A stretch of 64,000 nt of DNA from Streptomyces bikiniensis (GTDB lineage: Bacteria > Actinomycetota > Actinomycetes > Streptomycetales > Streptomycetaceae). Both the position numbers and the translations under genes were made by a program. The DNA is taken from positions 1 to 64,000 of the forward strand of contig JNWL01000039.1 in assembly GCA_000716465.1 (NCBI GenBank), written 5' to 3'. Position 1 is the first letter of the stretch; the number at the start of each line of letters is the position of its first letter. The notes below the pieces were generated by a model. That model was not told the DNA's origin. It did no database searches and worked only from the letters and a program-made list of their open reading frames with translations. Shown here piece after piece: positions 49,501 to 59,305 of this stretch.

Positions 49501-50388
49501 GTGGGATCTTTGCGCAATCCGGTCGGGCCGCTTCCCTCCACCATCTACTGGCGTCGGAGGGCGGTGGCGCTGTGCCTGGTCGCACTCCTCGCCCTGCTCA
49601 CCGTGTGGGCCGTGACGTCCGGCGGCGGGGACGGGAAGAAGCCGAACGACTCCGCCAACGGCTCGTCGCCCACCCCGCCCTCGATCACGCCCGGCCCCTC
49701 CGGCTCGGGCCCCGCGATCAGCCAACAGCCCGGCGGGCGCGACGAGTCGGACGAGGAGGACGGGGCCTCCGGCGGCAACGGCGGCGCGGACTCGGGCGGT
49801 TCGGGCTCCGGCTCCGGTTCGGGCTCCGGCTCCGGTTCCGGTTCCGGTTCCGGTGGTACGGACGCGGGCGCGGGCTCCGGGGGTGCGGACTCCGCAGGAC
49901 CGGGCGTCCCCGACGAGAACGGTGACGGCTCCGGCGACGGCGGCGCGGGCACCGGCGCGGGCCGGCAGCTCCCGGCCGACTCCCCGATCCCCAACTGCCC
50001 GGCCGGAGCGGTCCAGTTGACGCTCAAGTCCGTCAAGGTCACCTACGAGACGGGGGAGAAGCCCCGCTTCCAGCTCGTCGCGAAGAACACCTCGGCCACC
50101 GACTGCAAGGCCGACTTCGGGCCCCGCAACGCGGTCCTGACGATCAGCGACGCCAAGGACGACGAGGTCTGGTCCTCCGCGCACTGCCCGCGCCCCGGCA
50201 CCCCGCTCCTGCTGAGCCTCCCCGCCGGGGCGACCCTCACCCACACCGTGGAGTGGGACCGCGGGCGCAGCGCCCCGCAGTGCGCCACCGCCCCGGCGGG
50301 CAAGGCGGGCCCCGGGACCTACCTGGTGGAGGCCGCGATGCCGGGCGTCAAGATCCTTCCGGCCTCGTTCACGCTCGCCAAGGACTGA
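49501..50388 (+). CDS. Membrane-anchored extracytoplasmic protein with a Ser-Gly linker
   Basis: 295 residues: one membrane helix (about 20-40), a disordered acidic/Gly-Ser stretch (about 45-165) with an S-G repeat run, then a ~125-residue beta-rich domain with four cysteines (P-N-C-P, T-D-C-K, A-H-C-P, P-Q-C-A) that could form two disulfides. The GTG at 49501 follows AAGG. It converges with disA. The family is conserved beside disA in Streptomyces as I recall; function unknown. Confidence 0.78.
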   Translation: MGSLRNPVGPLPSTIYWRRRAVALCLVALLALLTVWAVTSGGGDGKKPNDSANGSSPTPPSITPGPSGSGPAISQQPGGRDESDEEDGASGGNGGADSGGSGSGSGSGSGSGSGSGSGGTDAGAGSGGADSAGPGVPDENGDGSGDGGAGTGAGRQLPADSPIPNCPAGAVQLTLKSVKVTYETGEKPRFQLVAKNTSATDCKADFGPRNAVLTISDAKDDEVWSSAHCPRPGTPLLLSLPAGATLTHTVEWDRGRSAPQCATAPAGKAGPGTYLVEAAMPGVKILPASFTLAKD

Positions 50389-50406
50389 CCCGGCCCCGGT
50401 GCGTCC

Positions 50407-51531
50407 TCAGACGTACCGCTCCAGGATCGAGGACTCCGCGAGCCGGGACAGGCCCTCGCGGACGCTGCGGGCGCGGGCCTCGCCGACGCCGTCGACGGCC
50501 TGGAGGTCGTCGACGCTGGCCGCGAGGAGCTTCTGCAGCCCGCCGAAGTGCTCCACGAGCCGCTCGATGATCGCGCCCGGCAGCCGCGGCACCTTCGCGA
50601 GGAGCCGGTAGCCGCGCGGCGAGACCGCCGAGTCGAGGGTCTCGGGCGAGCCGCTGTAGCCCAGGGCCCGCGCCACGACCGGGAGTTCGAGCAGCTCGGT
50701 GTGGGTGAGCGCGTCCAGCTCGGTGAGCGCCTCCGCGACCGTCCGCGAGCGCTTCGCCGTCGGCTCCGGCACGTAGTCCCGGATCACCAGCTCGCGCTCC
50801 GGTTCCACGCCCGCGATCAACTCGTCCAGCTGGAGCGAGAGGAGGCGCCCGTCGGTGCCCAGCTCGACCACGTACTCCGCGATCTCGGTGGCGATCCGGC
50901 GGACCATCTCCAGGCGCTGCGCGACGGCGGTGACGTCCCGGACCGTGACCAGGTCCTCGATCTCCAGGGCCGAGAGCGTGCCCGCCACCTCGTCGAGGCG
51001 GAGCTTGTACCGCTCCAGGGTCGCGAGCGCCTGGTTGGCGCGGGACAGGATCGCGGCCGACTCCTCCAGGACCCGGCGCTCGCCGTGCACGTACAGCGCG
51101 ATCAGGCGCATCGACTGGGAGACGGAGACGACCGGGAAGTTGCACTGCTTGGAGACCCGGTCCGCGGTGCGGTGGCGGGTGCCGGTCTCCTCGGTGGGGA
51201 TGGAGGCGTCCGGGACGAGCTGCACGCCCGCCCGGTGGATCTTGGTGATGTCCTTGTCGAGGACGAGCGCGCCGTCGAGCTTGCACAGCTCGCGCAGGCG
51301 GGTGGCGGTGAACTCGACGTCCAGCACGAAGCCGCCGGTGCACATCGAATCGACCGCTTTGTCCAGGCCGAGCACGATGAGCCCGCCCGTGTTTCCCCGG
51401 AGGATCCGCTCCAGGCCGTCGCGCAGGGCGGTGCCCGGCGCGACCGCGCTCAGAGCCGCGCGCATCAGCGCGTCACTGCCGGAGCCCGCGCCGGACTTCC
51501 CGGGAGCTGCTGCCCCGTCCTTGGCTGCCAA
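50407..51531 (-). CDS. disA: DNA integrity-scanning diadenylate cyclase DisA
   Basis: Makes c-di-AMP from ATP and scans DNA for branched structures. 374 residues: DAC domain with D-G-A (86-88) and R-H-R (119-121) motifs, a helical linker, and a C-terminal HhH domain ([13 protein letters not shown]). The start is a TTG at 51531, with GAGGAA six bases upstream, giving the family opening A-A-K-D; no ATG or GTG fits. Downstream of radA on the same strand, as in other bacteria, but separated by a 779-base repeat-filled gap. Confidence 0.95.
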   Translation of the reverse strand: MAAKDGAAAPGKSGAGSGSDALMRAALSAVAPGTALRDGLERILRGNTGGLIVLGLDKAVDSMCTGGFVLDVEFTATRLRELCKLDGALVLDKDITKIHRAGVQLVPDASIPTEETGTRHRTADRVSKQCNFPVVSVSQSMRLIALYVHGERRVLEESAAILSRANQALATLERYKLRLDEVAGTLSALEIEDLVTVRDVTAVAQRLEMVRRIATEIAEYVVELGTDGRLLSLQLDELIAGVEPERELVIRDYVPEPTAKRSRTVAEALTELDALTHTELLELPVVARALGYSGSPETLDSAVSPRGYRLLAKVPRLPGAIIERLVEHFGGLQKLLAASVDDLQAVDGVGEARARSVREGLSRLAESSILERYV

Positions 51532-52310
51532 CTGGATTCCTCCGGCTCGTACGGATGGGCGAGACCAGGGCAAAGTCTAGCGACACCACCCCGCCGCCCT
51601 CCGCCCCCGGCCGAACGCGGCTGGTGCGAAAGGGGTCCCCACCCGGCACCGAAACCAACCCTTCCCCTCGCGGGAAGCCCCACGGGACACCATTCCCACC
51701 CCTTGCCGGAACCTTTACCGACCCCTTGCCGCCCCCATGTCCGAACCAGCGCCGGTCCCTTGCCGCGGCCTTGTCCGGACCCATACCGATCCCTTGCCGG
51801 GGCCTTGTCCGAACCCGCGCCGGTCTCTTGCCGAACGCCTGGCCGAACCCGCGCCGACTCCTTGCCGGGGCCTTGTCCGAACCCGCGCCGGTCTTTTGCC
51901 GAACGCCTGGCCGAACCCGCGCCGGTCTTTTGCCGAACGCCTGGCCGAACCCGCGCCGACTCCTTGCCGGGGCCTTGTCCGAACCCGCGCCGATCTCTTG
52001 CCGAACGCCTGGTCCGGGCCTGTACCGGGCGCCCGCCGAGCCTGTGCCGAACGGCCCCGCCGGGCTCCTGCCGGGCTCCTTGCCCGGGCCCCCGCCGGGC
52101 TCTTGCCGGGCGTCCCACCGGACCCCTCTGCCGAACGCCTGCCCCGGCTCGTGCCGAGCCCTTGCCGGATGCCTAGCCGGACATCCCCCGGCCCCCGATG
52201 GGCGCTCACCGGACGTCTCCCGGCCCGCGCCCGGCGCTCGCCGGGCGTCTCCCCGGCACCTCGCGGAAGCCCCCACCGCCCCGGGGCGCGGGGCCCGGGC
52301 CCGCCCCGCC
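51532..52310. other. 779-base gap between radA and disA, mostly repeats
   Basis: No gene is supported; several frames are open on both strands only because of the biased repeat composition. Bases 51703-52290 are built from short GCCG-containing units, including a regular 34-bp array. The disA ribosome site lies at the left end; a disA promoter or leader should be between 51532 and about 51700. Confidence 0.65.
51760..52031. repeat. 34-bp tandem array, eight copies, between radA and disA
   Basis: Units start at 51760, 51794, 51828, 51862, 51896, 51930, 51964 and 51998; an earlier one is at 51726. Each begins TTGCCG. Two subtypes occur: TTGCCGGGGCC-TTGTCCG and TTGCCGAACGCC-TGGCCG. Each unit is itself three ~11-bp steps. 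A decayed version continues to about 52290. Confidence 0.9.
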
Positions 52311-53714
52311 CTACTGCTCCGCGCCCTCCGGCGCCTTCGCGCGCCGCCCGCGCGGCAGGACCCGCAGCGCGTCGCCCATGTCCGCGACCTCCGTCACCTT
52401 CATGCCCGGCGGCACCCTCCCCGGGTCCGTCGGGACCAGCGCGTGCGTGAAGCCCAGGCGGTGCGCCTCCGCGAGGCGCCGCTGCACGCCCGTCACCCGC
52501 CGGACCTCGCCCGCGAGCCCGACCTCCCCGATCGCCACCAGGTTCTTCGGCAGCGGGGTGTCGCTCGCCGCGGAGGCGAGGGCGAGCGCGATCGCCAGGT
52601 CGGCGGCCGGCTCGGAGAGCTTCACGCCGCCCACGGTCGCGCTGTAGATGTCCCGCTTGCCGAGCGCGCTGATCCGCCCGCGCTGCTCCAGGACCGCCAG
52701 CATCATCGACACCCGGGAGGTCTCCAGACCGGAGACGGTCCGGCGCGGGGAGGGGATCTGGGAGTCCACCGTCAGCGACTGCACCTCCGCGACCAGCGGC
52801 CGGCGCCCCTCCAGGGTGACCGTCAGACACGTGCCCGGCACGGCCACGTCGCGCCGGGTCAGGAAGAGCCCCGACGGGTCGGCGAGCCCCGTGATCCCCT
52901 CGTCGTGCAGCTCGAAGCAGCCGACCTCGTCCGTCGCCCCGTACCGGTTCTTCACGCCCCGCACCAGCCGCAGGCGCGCGTGCCGGTCGCCCTCGAAGCT
53001 CAGCACCACGTCCACCAGGTGCTCCAGGAGCCGGGGGCCCGCGATGGCCCCGTCCTTGGTGACGTGGCCGACCAGGAGCGTCGACATCCCACGCTCCTTG
53101 GAGGCCCGGATCAGCGCGCCCGCGACCTCGCGGACCTGCGCCATGCCGCCGGGCGCGCCGTCGATCTCGGGCGAGGCCACGGTCTGCACCGAGTCCAGGA
53201 TCAGCAGCGACGGCTTCACCGCGTCCAGGTGCCCGAGGACCGCCGACAGGTCGGTCTCCGCCGCCAGGTACAGGTGGTCGTCGATCGCGCCGATCCGGTC
53301 GGCCCGCAGCCGGACCTGGCTCGCGGACTCCTCGCCCGTCACGTACAGCGTGCGGTGCTCGTCGCTCGCCGCCTTCGCCGCCACGTCGAGCAGCAGCGTC
53401 GACTTGCCGACGCCCGGCTCGCCCGCGAGCAGCACCACGGCACCGGGCACGAGCCCCCCGCCGAGGACCCGGTCCAGCTCGTCGACGCCGGTCGAGCGGG
53501 CGGTCGCCTGCCGGCCGTCGACCTGCCCGATGGGAAGCGCGGCGGTGGAGACCCGGCCCGCGGCGGTCGTCCGGACCGCGGGCGCGCCGTACTCCTCCAC
53601 CGTCCCCCAGGCCTGGCACTCGGGGCAGCGGCCGAGCCACTTGGCCGTCTGCCAGCCGCACTCGGTGCAGCGGTAGGACGGACGCTCCTTGGCGGATTTC
53701 GTACGGGCAGCCAT
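52311..53714 (-). CDS. radA: DNA repair protein RadA
   Basis: 467 residues: N-terminal C4 zinc finger (C-T-E-C-G-W, then C-P-E-C-Q-A-W), RecA-like ATPase with Walker A G-E-P-G-V-G-K-S-T, the RadA-specific K-N-R-Y-G motif (usually K-N-R-F-G, a conservative change), and a Lon-like C-terminal domain (V-G-G-V-K-L-S-E-P-A-A-D). It helps branch migration in recombination repair. The ATG at 53714 gives the family start. Divergent from the sigma-like fusion gene. Confidence 0.95.
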   Translation of the reverse strand: MAARTKSAKERPSYRCTECGWQTAKWLGRCPECQAWGTVEEYGAPAVRTTAAGRVSTAALPIGQVDGRQATARSTGVDELDRVLGGGLVPGAVVLLAGEPGVGKSTLLLDVAAKAASDEHRTLYVTGEESASQVRLRADRIGAIDDHLYLAAETDLSAVLGHLDAVKPSLLILDSVQTVASPEIDGAPGGMAQVREVAGALIRASKERGMSTLLVGHVTKDGAIAGPRLLEHLVDVVLSFEGDRHARLRLVRGVKNRYGATDEVGCFELHDEGITGLADPSGLFLTRRDVAVPGTCLTVTLEGRRPLVAEVQSLTVDSQIPSPRRTVSGLETSRVSMMLAVLEQRGRISALGKRDIYSATVGGVKLSEPAADLAIALALASAASDTPLPKNLVAIGEVGLAGEVRRVTGVQRRLAEAHRLGFTHALVPTDPGRVPPGMKVTEVADMGDALRVLPRGRRAKAPEGAEQ

Positions 53715-53891
53715 GCGCCCCACCGTAGCCGCCGCCACCGACAACGGGCCCCGGCCCCGCGACCGGAGCCCGCACAACCCGTCCACCCGGCGCCGGGTAC
53801 CCGTCCTCTTTCGAGCGATACCTTCACCCGTAGGGATGAGAAGTGCGCGACCGGTACGAAGAACGCCCCCGCTCCTGCCTACGGTCGCCCA

Positions 53892-55688
53892 GTGACGAGC
53901 AGCAGGCTGGAAACCCCCGCACGCACCACCGGCGCACACCGGGCGCACCGCACCACGGACCAGGGACCGCGCACGCTCGGCCGCCGGCCCCCCGCCCGCT
54001 ACGAGGCCGCCCTCGACGGCCTCTTCACGTACTGCCTCTCCGTGCTCTGCGACCACGACACGGCCACCGCCGTCCTCGGCGACGTCCTCGCCGCGGCCGA
54101 GCGCCACCGGGGCCGCTGCCCCTCCGACGAGGACGGCCGCACCGCCTGGCTGTACGCCCTCGCCCGCTGGGCCTGCCTGCGCACCCTCGGCGAGCAGCGC
54201 CGCAAGCGCCAGGGCGCCCACACCGGCCGCCCCGCCGTCACCCCGCCCGAGCCGCCCCGGGTCTCCGCCGGGACCGCCGAGCGGCACCGCGCCGAACTCG
54301 CCCTCCTCGCCTGGCCCGAGGCGGCCGGCACCACCCCCGCGCAGCGCGAGGCCCTGGAGCTCGCCGTCCGCCACGGCCTCAACCACCGCCAGGTCGCCGC
54401 CGTCCTCTCCCTCGACCCGCTCGCCGCCCGCGAGCTCCTGGCCACCGCCGGCTGCGAGGTCGAACGCACCCGGGCCGCCCTCGCCGTCGTCGAGACCGGC
54501 AGCTGCCCCACCGTCGCCCGGCTCACCGGCGACCGGCAGGTGCTCCTCTCGGCCACCCTGCGCGCCGAGCTCGTCCGGCACGTGGACGACTGCCCCCGCT
54601 GCCGCCGCGCCGCCGAGCGCGTGGGCGCCGCCGGGCCCTGGCCCGGCACCGGGGCCCTCCCCCCGGACCGGCTGCCGCTGGTCGAGGCGCCCCGGGCCGC
54701 CGCGTACATGGCGATGCTGCACGTGCCCCGCGCGCGTGCCGGCGCCCCGCGCTTCGCGCCCACCGGCTTCCCCGTGGACCCGAAGGACCACACGGCCCGC
54801 CGCGACCGGATGCGGGCCCGCGCGGTGACCACCACCGTCGTCGCGGCCGTGGTCGCCGCCCCCGTCCTCGCCCTGTGGACCTCCTACCGGGGCACCACCG
54901 ACGCCACCCATGACGGGGGCCGGGTCAGCGCGCGCGAGACGGACGACGGGACCGGCCCGGACGGGCGCCCCCACGACCGGTACGAGAACGCGGGCAGCGC
55001 CCGCGCCACCCCCGAGCCCCGCTTCACCCGGGGCAGCCGCGCGCCCGACGTCTCCGTCGAGGTGGTCAGCCCCGGCGGCCCCACCGGCCCCGGAACGCCC
55101 CCGAAGCCCGGAGAGGCCGCCCCCGGCTGGGTCACGGTCGCCGCGCGCGGCCACGGCGACCTGACCCTCCTGACGCTGACCGCCGGCGGCGGCTCGCCCG
55201 TCGCCTGGTCGCTGTGGACGGACGCGCCCTGGATCTACGTGAGCCGCGCCTCGGGCATCCTCCGCCCCGGCGAGCGGGTCACCGTCGAGGTCCGCGTCGA
55301 CCACGGGCGCGAACCCGGGGGAGCGTGGAGCGCCCGGGTCGGGGTGAACCCCTCGGGCGCGGTGGTGCGCATCGCCGGGATCAACCGCACCGGGCAGGGC
55401 GGCGTCTTCCACCCGGCCCCGGGCGTCCCCCGGCCGCCGAAGCCGGTGCCGCCCCCGCCGGCCACCACGGAGCCGACCACCCCGCCCACGGCCCCGCCGC
55501 CGACGACGGAGGAACCGCCGCCGACCACTCCGCCCCCGACGACGGAGGAACCGCCGGCGACGACCCCGCCGCCCGCGACGGAGGAGCCGACCACCCCGCC
55601 GCCGACGACGGAGGAGCCCCCGCCGACGCCCACGGACCCCGGCACGACCCCGCCGCCGGAGACGGAGGAACCGCCCCCGGCCTCCTGA
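53892..55688 (+). CDS. Sigma-like / zinc-finger / membrane / BACON fusion protein
   Basis: 598 residues with several parts in order: an ECF-sigma-like helical region (about 35-195; [11 protein letters not shown] resembles region 4), an anti-sigma zinc-finger-like segment (C near 204; H-V-D-D-C-P-R-C at about 230), a membrane helix (about 313-330), a linker, a BACON-type beta-sandwich outside the cell (about 413-493), and a Pro/Thr repeat tail (500-598). The GTG at 53892 is the best start. The sigma-like part may no longer bind polymerase. No partner gene is adjacent, and function is unknown. Confidence 0.8.
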   Translation: MTSSRLETPARTTGAHRAHRTTDQGPRTLGRRPPARYEAALDGLFTYCLSVLCDHDTATAVLGDVLAAAERHRGRCPSDEDGRTAWLYALARWACLRTLGEQRRKRQGAHTGRPAVTPPEPPRVSAGTAERHRAELALLAWPEAAGTTPAQREALELAVRHGLNHRQVAAVLSLDPLAARELLATAGCEVERTRAALAVVETGSCPTVARLTGDRQVLLSATLRAELVRHVDDCPRCRRAAERVGAAGPWPGTGALPPDRLPLVEAPRAAAYMAMLHVPRARAGAPRFAPTGFPVDPKDHTARRDRMRARAVTTTVVAAVVAAPVLALWTSYRGTTDATHDGGRVSARETDDGTGPDGRPHDRYENAGSARATPEPRFTRGSRAPDVSVEVVSPGGPTGPGTPPKPGEAAPGWVTVAARGHGDLTLLTLTAGGGSPVAWSLWTDAPWIYVSRASGILRPGERVTVEVRVDHGREPGGAWSARVGVNPSGAVVRIAGINRTGQGGVFHPAPGVPRPPKPVPPPPATTEPTTPPTAPPPTTEEPPPTTPPPTTEEPPATTPPPATEEPTTPPPTTEEPPPTPTDPGTTPPPETEEPPPAS

Positions 55689-55692
55689 GGGC

Positions 55693-56559
55693 TCAGACCC
55701 CCGGCCGCGGCGGGTCCGCCGGGTGCGGGGCCACAAGGGGCAGCTGCGAGGCGAGCCGGGCCTCGCACAGGCCGGCGAGGACCCCGTACGCCTCCTCGCC
55801 CATCATCTCGGTGAGCTCGGGCCGGTACGTGACGTAGACCGGCTCCCCGGCGCCGTGCGCCGAGGTGGCCGAGGTGCACCACCAGTGCAGGTCGTGGCCG
55901 CCCGGGCCCCAGCCCCGGCGGTCGTACTCCCCGATCGACACCTGGAGCACCCGGGTGTCGTCGGGCCGGTCGATCCAGTCGTACGTCCGGCGCACCGGCA
56001 GCTGCCAGCACACGTCCGGCTTGGTCTCCAGCGGCTCCCGGCCCTCCTTCAGGGCCAGGATGTGCAGCGAGCAGCCCATGCCGCCCGCGAACCCGGGACG
56101 GTTCTGGAAGATGCAGGAGCCCTCCCAGCGGCGGGTCTGCCGGTCGCCGTCCTCGTCGAGCTGCGTCCAGCCCGTCTCCGTACCGACGTCGTGGAACTGC
56201 CACAGCTCCGGCGTGAGCCGGGCCACGTGCTCCGCGACCCGCTTCTCGTCGTCCTCGTCGGAGAAGTGCGCGCCCAGCGTGCAGCAGCCGTCGTCGGCCC
56301 GGCCCGCCTGGATGCCCCGGCAGCCGCTGCCGAAGACGCACGTCCAGCGCGAGGTCAGCCAGGTCAGGTCGCAGCGGAAGACCTGCTCCTCGTCGGCCGG
56401 GTCGGGGAACTCGACCCACGCGCGCGCGAAGTCCAGCCCCTTCTCGTCCGGTTCCACGTCCTTGCCCCGTTTCCCGGCGCCCTTGACCGCCCTGGCGGCG
56501 CTCACGTCCACCGCACGGGCACTGTCTTTGTCCTGCTTCGCCTTTTTCGTCTTTGGCAC
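55693..56559 (-). CDS. Cysteine-rich hypothetical protein
   Basis: 288 residues, soluble. The N-terminal 45 residues are Lys/Asp-rich. The middle is Cys-rich ([30 protein letters not shown]), suggesting a metal or Fe-S site; a similar pattern occurs in YkgJ-type proteins, but the match is weak. The GTG at 56559 follows GGAGAG closely, so the start is uncertain. Divergent from the Ppx/GppA gene. Confidence 0.75.
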   Translation of the reverse strand: MPKTKKAKQDKDSARAVDVSAARAVKGAGKRGKDVEPDEKGLDFARAWVEFPDPADEEQVFRCDLTWLTSRWTCVFGSGCRGIQAGRADDGCCTLGAHFSDEDDEKRVAEHVARLTPELWQFHDVGTETGWTQLDEDGDRQTRRWEGSCIFQNRPGFAGGMGCSLHILALKEGREPLETKPDVCWQLPVRRTYDWIDRPDDTRVLQVSIGEYDRRGWGPGGHDLHWWCTSATSAHGAGEPVYVTYRPELTEMMGEEAYGVLAGLCEARLASQLPLVAPHPADPPRPGV

Positions 56560-56599
56560 GCTCTCCAGCGTATGCGGCGCGCGCAGTAGCGTTCCGCCC

Positions 56600-57532
56600 A
56601 TGAGACTCGGAGTCCTCGACGTCGGTTCGAACACGGTGCACCTCCTGGTGGTGGACGCGCACCCCGGCGCCCGCCCCCTGCCCGCCCACTCCCACAAGGC
56701 GGAACTGCGCCTCGCCGAACTCCTCGACGCGCGGGGCGCGATCGCCCCCGACGGCGTCGAACGGCTCGTCGCGACCGTCCGGGACGCGCTCCACGCCGCC
56801 GAGGACAAGGGCTGCGAGGAGGTGCTGCCGTTCGCGACCTCCGCCGTCCGCGAGGCCGTCAACGCCGACGCCGTCCTGGCCCGGGTCAAGGACGAGACCG
56901 GCATCGACCTCCAGGTCCTCACCGGCGAGGAGGAGGCCCGCCTCACCTTCCTCGCCGCCCGCCGCTGGTTCGGCTGGTCCGCCGGGAAGCTCCTCCTCCT
57001 CGACATCGGCGGCGGTTCCCTCGAAGTCGCGTACGGCATCGACGAGGACCCCGACGCGGCCGTCTCCCTGCCGCTCGGCGCGGGCCGGCTCACCGCCGGC
57101 TGGCTGCCGGGCGACCCGGCCGACGGCGCCGACGTGAAGGCGCTGCGCCGCCACGTGCGCGCGCAGATCGCCCGTACGGTCGGCGAGTTCAGCCGCTTCG
57201 GGCCCCCGGACCACGTCGTCGCCACCTCCAAGACCTTCAAGCAGCTGGCCAGGATCGCCGGGGCGCCCGGTTCGAGCGAGGGCCTCCACGTCCAGCGCGT
57301 CCTGACCCGCAGGTCCCTGGAGGAGTGGGTGCCGCGCCTGGCCGGGATGACCGTCGTCGAGCGCGCTGCCCTGCCGGGCGTCTCGGAGGGCCGCGCCGCC
57401 CAGCTCCTCGCGGGCGCGCTCGTCGCGGAGGGCGCGATGGACCTCCTCGGCGTCGAGGAGCTGGAGATCTGCCCCTGGGCCCTGCGCGAGGGCGTCATCC
57501 TGCGCCGCCTGGACCACCTGCCGGAGGAGTAG
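56600..57532 (+). CDS. Ppx/GppA-family phosphatase
   Basis: 310-residue exopolyphosphatase/guanosine-pentaphosphate phosphatase family member of the short form. The ASKHA phosphate-1 motif [10 protein letters not shown] is at residues 5-14, and the second glycine-rich motif D-I-G-G-G-S-L-E lies mid-protein. Hydrolyses polyphosphate or pppGpp; which one is not deducible. Lacks the long C-terminal domains of E. coli Ppx. Confidence 0.92.
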   Translation: MRLGVLDVGSNTVHLLVVDAHPGARPLPAHSHKAELRLAELLDARGAIAPDGVERLVATVRDALHAAEDKGCEEVLPFATSAVREAVNADAVLARVKDETGIDLQVLTGEEEARLTFLAARRWFGWSAGKLLLLDIGGGSLEVAYGIDEDPDAAVSLPLGAGRLTAGWLPGDPADGADVKALRRHVRAQIARTVGEFSRFGPPDHVVATSKTFKQLARIAGAPGSSEGLHVQRVLTRRSLEEWVPRLAGMTVVERAALPGVSEGRAAQLLAGALVAEGAMDLLGVEELEICPWALREGVILRRLDHLPEE

Positions 57533-57625
57533 CGGGGAGCGCGGGACCCCTTCGCGCCCCCGCGACGGGCCCGGCGTGACCGGAACCACCCTCCGGCGCC
57601 CCGGCCCGCCCCGTACCCTGTCTGC

Positions 57626-58462
57626 GTGGCAGAACCAGTGGTGCGCGTCCCGGATGCGAAGGTCGCCCTGTCGACGGCCTCGGTCTATCCGGAGTCGACG
57701 GCGACGGCCTTCGAGGTCGCCGCGCGCCTCGGCTACGACGGCGTCGAGGTCATGGTGTGGACCGACCCCGTCAGCCAGGACGTCGAGGCCCTGCGCCGGC
57801 TCTCGGACCACCACCGGGTGCCGATCCTGGCCGTCCACGCCCCCTGCCTCCTCATCACCCAGCGCGTCTGGTCCACCGACCCGTGGGTCAAGCTCCGGCG
57901 GGCCCGGGCGGCGGCCGAGAAGCTCGGCGCCTCCACGGTCGTCGTGCACCCGCCGTTCCGCTGGCAGCGCCAGTACGCCCGCGACTTCGTGAGCGGCATC
58001 TGGCGGATGGCGGACGAGACCGACGTGCGGTTCGCGGTCGAGAACATGTACCCGTGGCGGTACAAGGACCGCGAGATGCTCGCGTACGCCCCCGAGTGGG
58101 ACGTCACCAAGGACGACTACCGGCACTTCACCGTCGACCTCTCGCACACCGCGACCGCCCGCACCGACGCCCTCGCCATGATCGACCGCATGGGCGACCG
58201 GCTCGGCCACGTGCACCTCGCCGACGGCCGGGGGTCCGCCAAGGACGAGCACCTGGTCCCGGGGCGCGGCACCCAGCCCTGCGCCGAGCTCCTGGAGCGG
58301 CTGGCGGCCACCGGCTTCGACGGGCACGTCGTCATCGAGGTCAACACCCGCCGCGCGATGTCGGCCGCCGAGCGCGAGGCGGACCTCGCGGAGGCCCTGG
58401 CCTTCACCCGGCTCCACCTCGCCTCCGCCGCCGGCCGCCCCTCCCGGGCCCCGCGCCCGTGA
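57626..58462 (+). CDS. Sugar phosphate isomerase/epimerase-like TIM-barrel protein
   Basis: 278 residues of the xylose-isomerase-like TIM-barrel family (PF01261). Metal-ligand candidates are visible: E in R-F-A-V-E-N-M-Y, D in V-D-L-S-H-T, H in L-G-H-V-H-L-A-D-G and E in V-V-I-E-V-N. The GTG at 57626 opens with A-E-P-V-V-R-V-P. Substrate unknown. The downstream TetR gene is 10 bases away. Confidence 0.88.
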   Translation: MAEPVVRVPDAKVALSTASVYPESTATAFEVAARLGYDGVEVMVWTDPVSQDVEALRRLSDHHRVPILAVHAPCLLITQRVWSTDPWVKLRRARAAAEKLGASTVVVHPPFRWQRQYARDFVSGIWRMADETDVRFAVENMYPWRYKDREMLAYAPEWDVTKDDYRHFTVDLSHTATARTDALAMIDRMGDRLGHVHLADGRGSAKDEHLVPGRGTQPCAELLERLAATGFDGHVVIEVNTRRAMSAAEREADLAEALAFTRLHLASAAGRPSRAPRP

Positions 58463-58472
58463 CGGGACCGGA

Positions 58473-59129
58473 GTGCCGGTGACCGGGCCCGGCCAGGACC
58501 CCGAGGCCGGACGGGACCCGGCGGACCCCGCCCCCCGCCGCCGCGGCCGCCCCTCCCGTACCGCCGGGGAGAGCGGCCCGGGCGCCCGCGCCCGCATCCT
58601 GGAGGCGGCCCGCGACCAGTTCGCCGAGCGCGGCTACGACAAGGCCTCGGTGCGCGGCATCGCCCGCGCGGCCGGGGTGGACCCGGCCCTCGTGCACCAC
58701 TACTTCGGGTCGAAGGACGAGGTCTTCGCCGCCGCCGTCGAGGTCTCCTTCGAGCCCGCGACCGTCGTCCCGGCGATCGTCTCCGGCCCCCGCGACGGCA
58801 TCGGCGAGCGCCTCGCCCGCTTCTTCATCGGGGTCTGGGAGAACCCGGCCAGCCGCGCCCCGCTCCTCGCGATCGTGCGCTCCGCCCTCACCCACGAGGC
58901 GGCGGCCGCGGTCCTGCGGACCTTCGTGCTGCGGCGGCTCCTGGAGCGGATCGCCGCCGAGCTCGACGTGCCGGATCCGAAGTTCCGCGCGGAGCTGGCC
59001 GCCTCGCACATGATCGGGATCGTGATCCTGCGGTACGCGATCCGGGTCGAGCCGCTGGCCTCCGCCGACCCGGAGGCGATCGTCGCCCAGGTGGCCCCGA
59101 CCCTCCAGCGCTACCTGACCGAGAGCTGA
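58473..59129 (+). CDS. TetR-family transcriptional regulator
   Basis: 218 residues. A basic Pro-rich N-terminal tail (about 40 residues) precedes the [38 protein letters not shown] H-H-Y-F-G-S-K. The C-terminal domain resembles the PsrA/YcdC-like ligand domain. Placed just before ilvD; whether it controls ilvD is unknown. GTG 58473 or 58479 may be the start. Confidence 0.9.
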   Translation: MPVTGPGQDPEAGRDPADPAPRRRGRPSRTAGESGPGARARILEAARDQFAERGYDKASVRGIARAAGVDPALVHHYFGSKDEVFAAAVEVSFEPATVVPAIVSGPRDGIGERLARFFIGVWENPASRAPLLAIVRSALTHEAAAAVLRTFVLRRLLERIAAELDVPDPKFRAELAASHMIGIVILRYAIRVEPLASADPEAIVAQVAPTLQRYLTES

Positions 59130-59250
59130 CGGGACCCGGCCCCGGACCGGACCCGGCGCCCGGACGGGACCCGGCGCCCGGACGGGACCCGGCGCCCGGA
59201 CGGGACCCGGCGCCCGGACGGGACCCGGCGCCCGGACGGGACCCGGCCTT
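59130..59250. repeat. 18-bp tandem repeat directly after the TetR stop
   Basis: Begins on the first base after the stop: a 17-base variant, a one-mismatch copy (59147-59164), four identical 18-bp copies (59165-59236; unit CGGGACCCGGCGCCCGGA) and a partial copy. It fills the gap upstream of ilvD. Confidence 0.92.
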
Positions 59251-59305
59251 GGTCCGGCGGCGTACGCTCGAAAGCAAGCACACCCGTCACGAGGAGCGAG
59301 CGACG

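Noticed and set aside
51703..52290. CRISPR array
   Set aside because: The 34-bp units are contiguous with no unique spacers and no cas genes nearby. It is a tandem minisatellite.
52311..53714. RadA motif change K-N-R-Y-G as a sign of altered function
   Set aside because: Tyr for Phe is conservative, and every other RadA motif is intact.
51555..53890. Long open frames on both strands through the radA-disA gap
   Set aside because: They are produced by the repeat composition and merge with the wrong frames of radA. No family similarity was recognised in the translated repeat.
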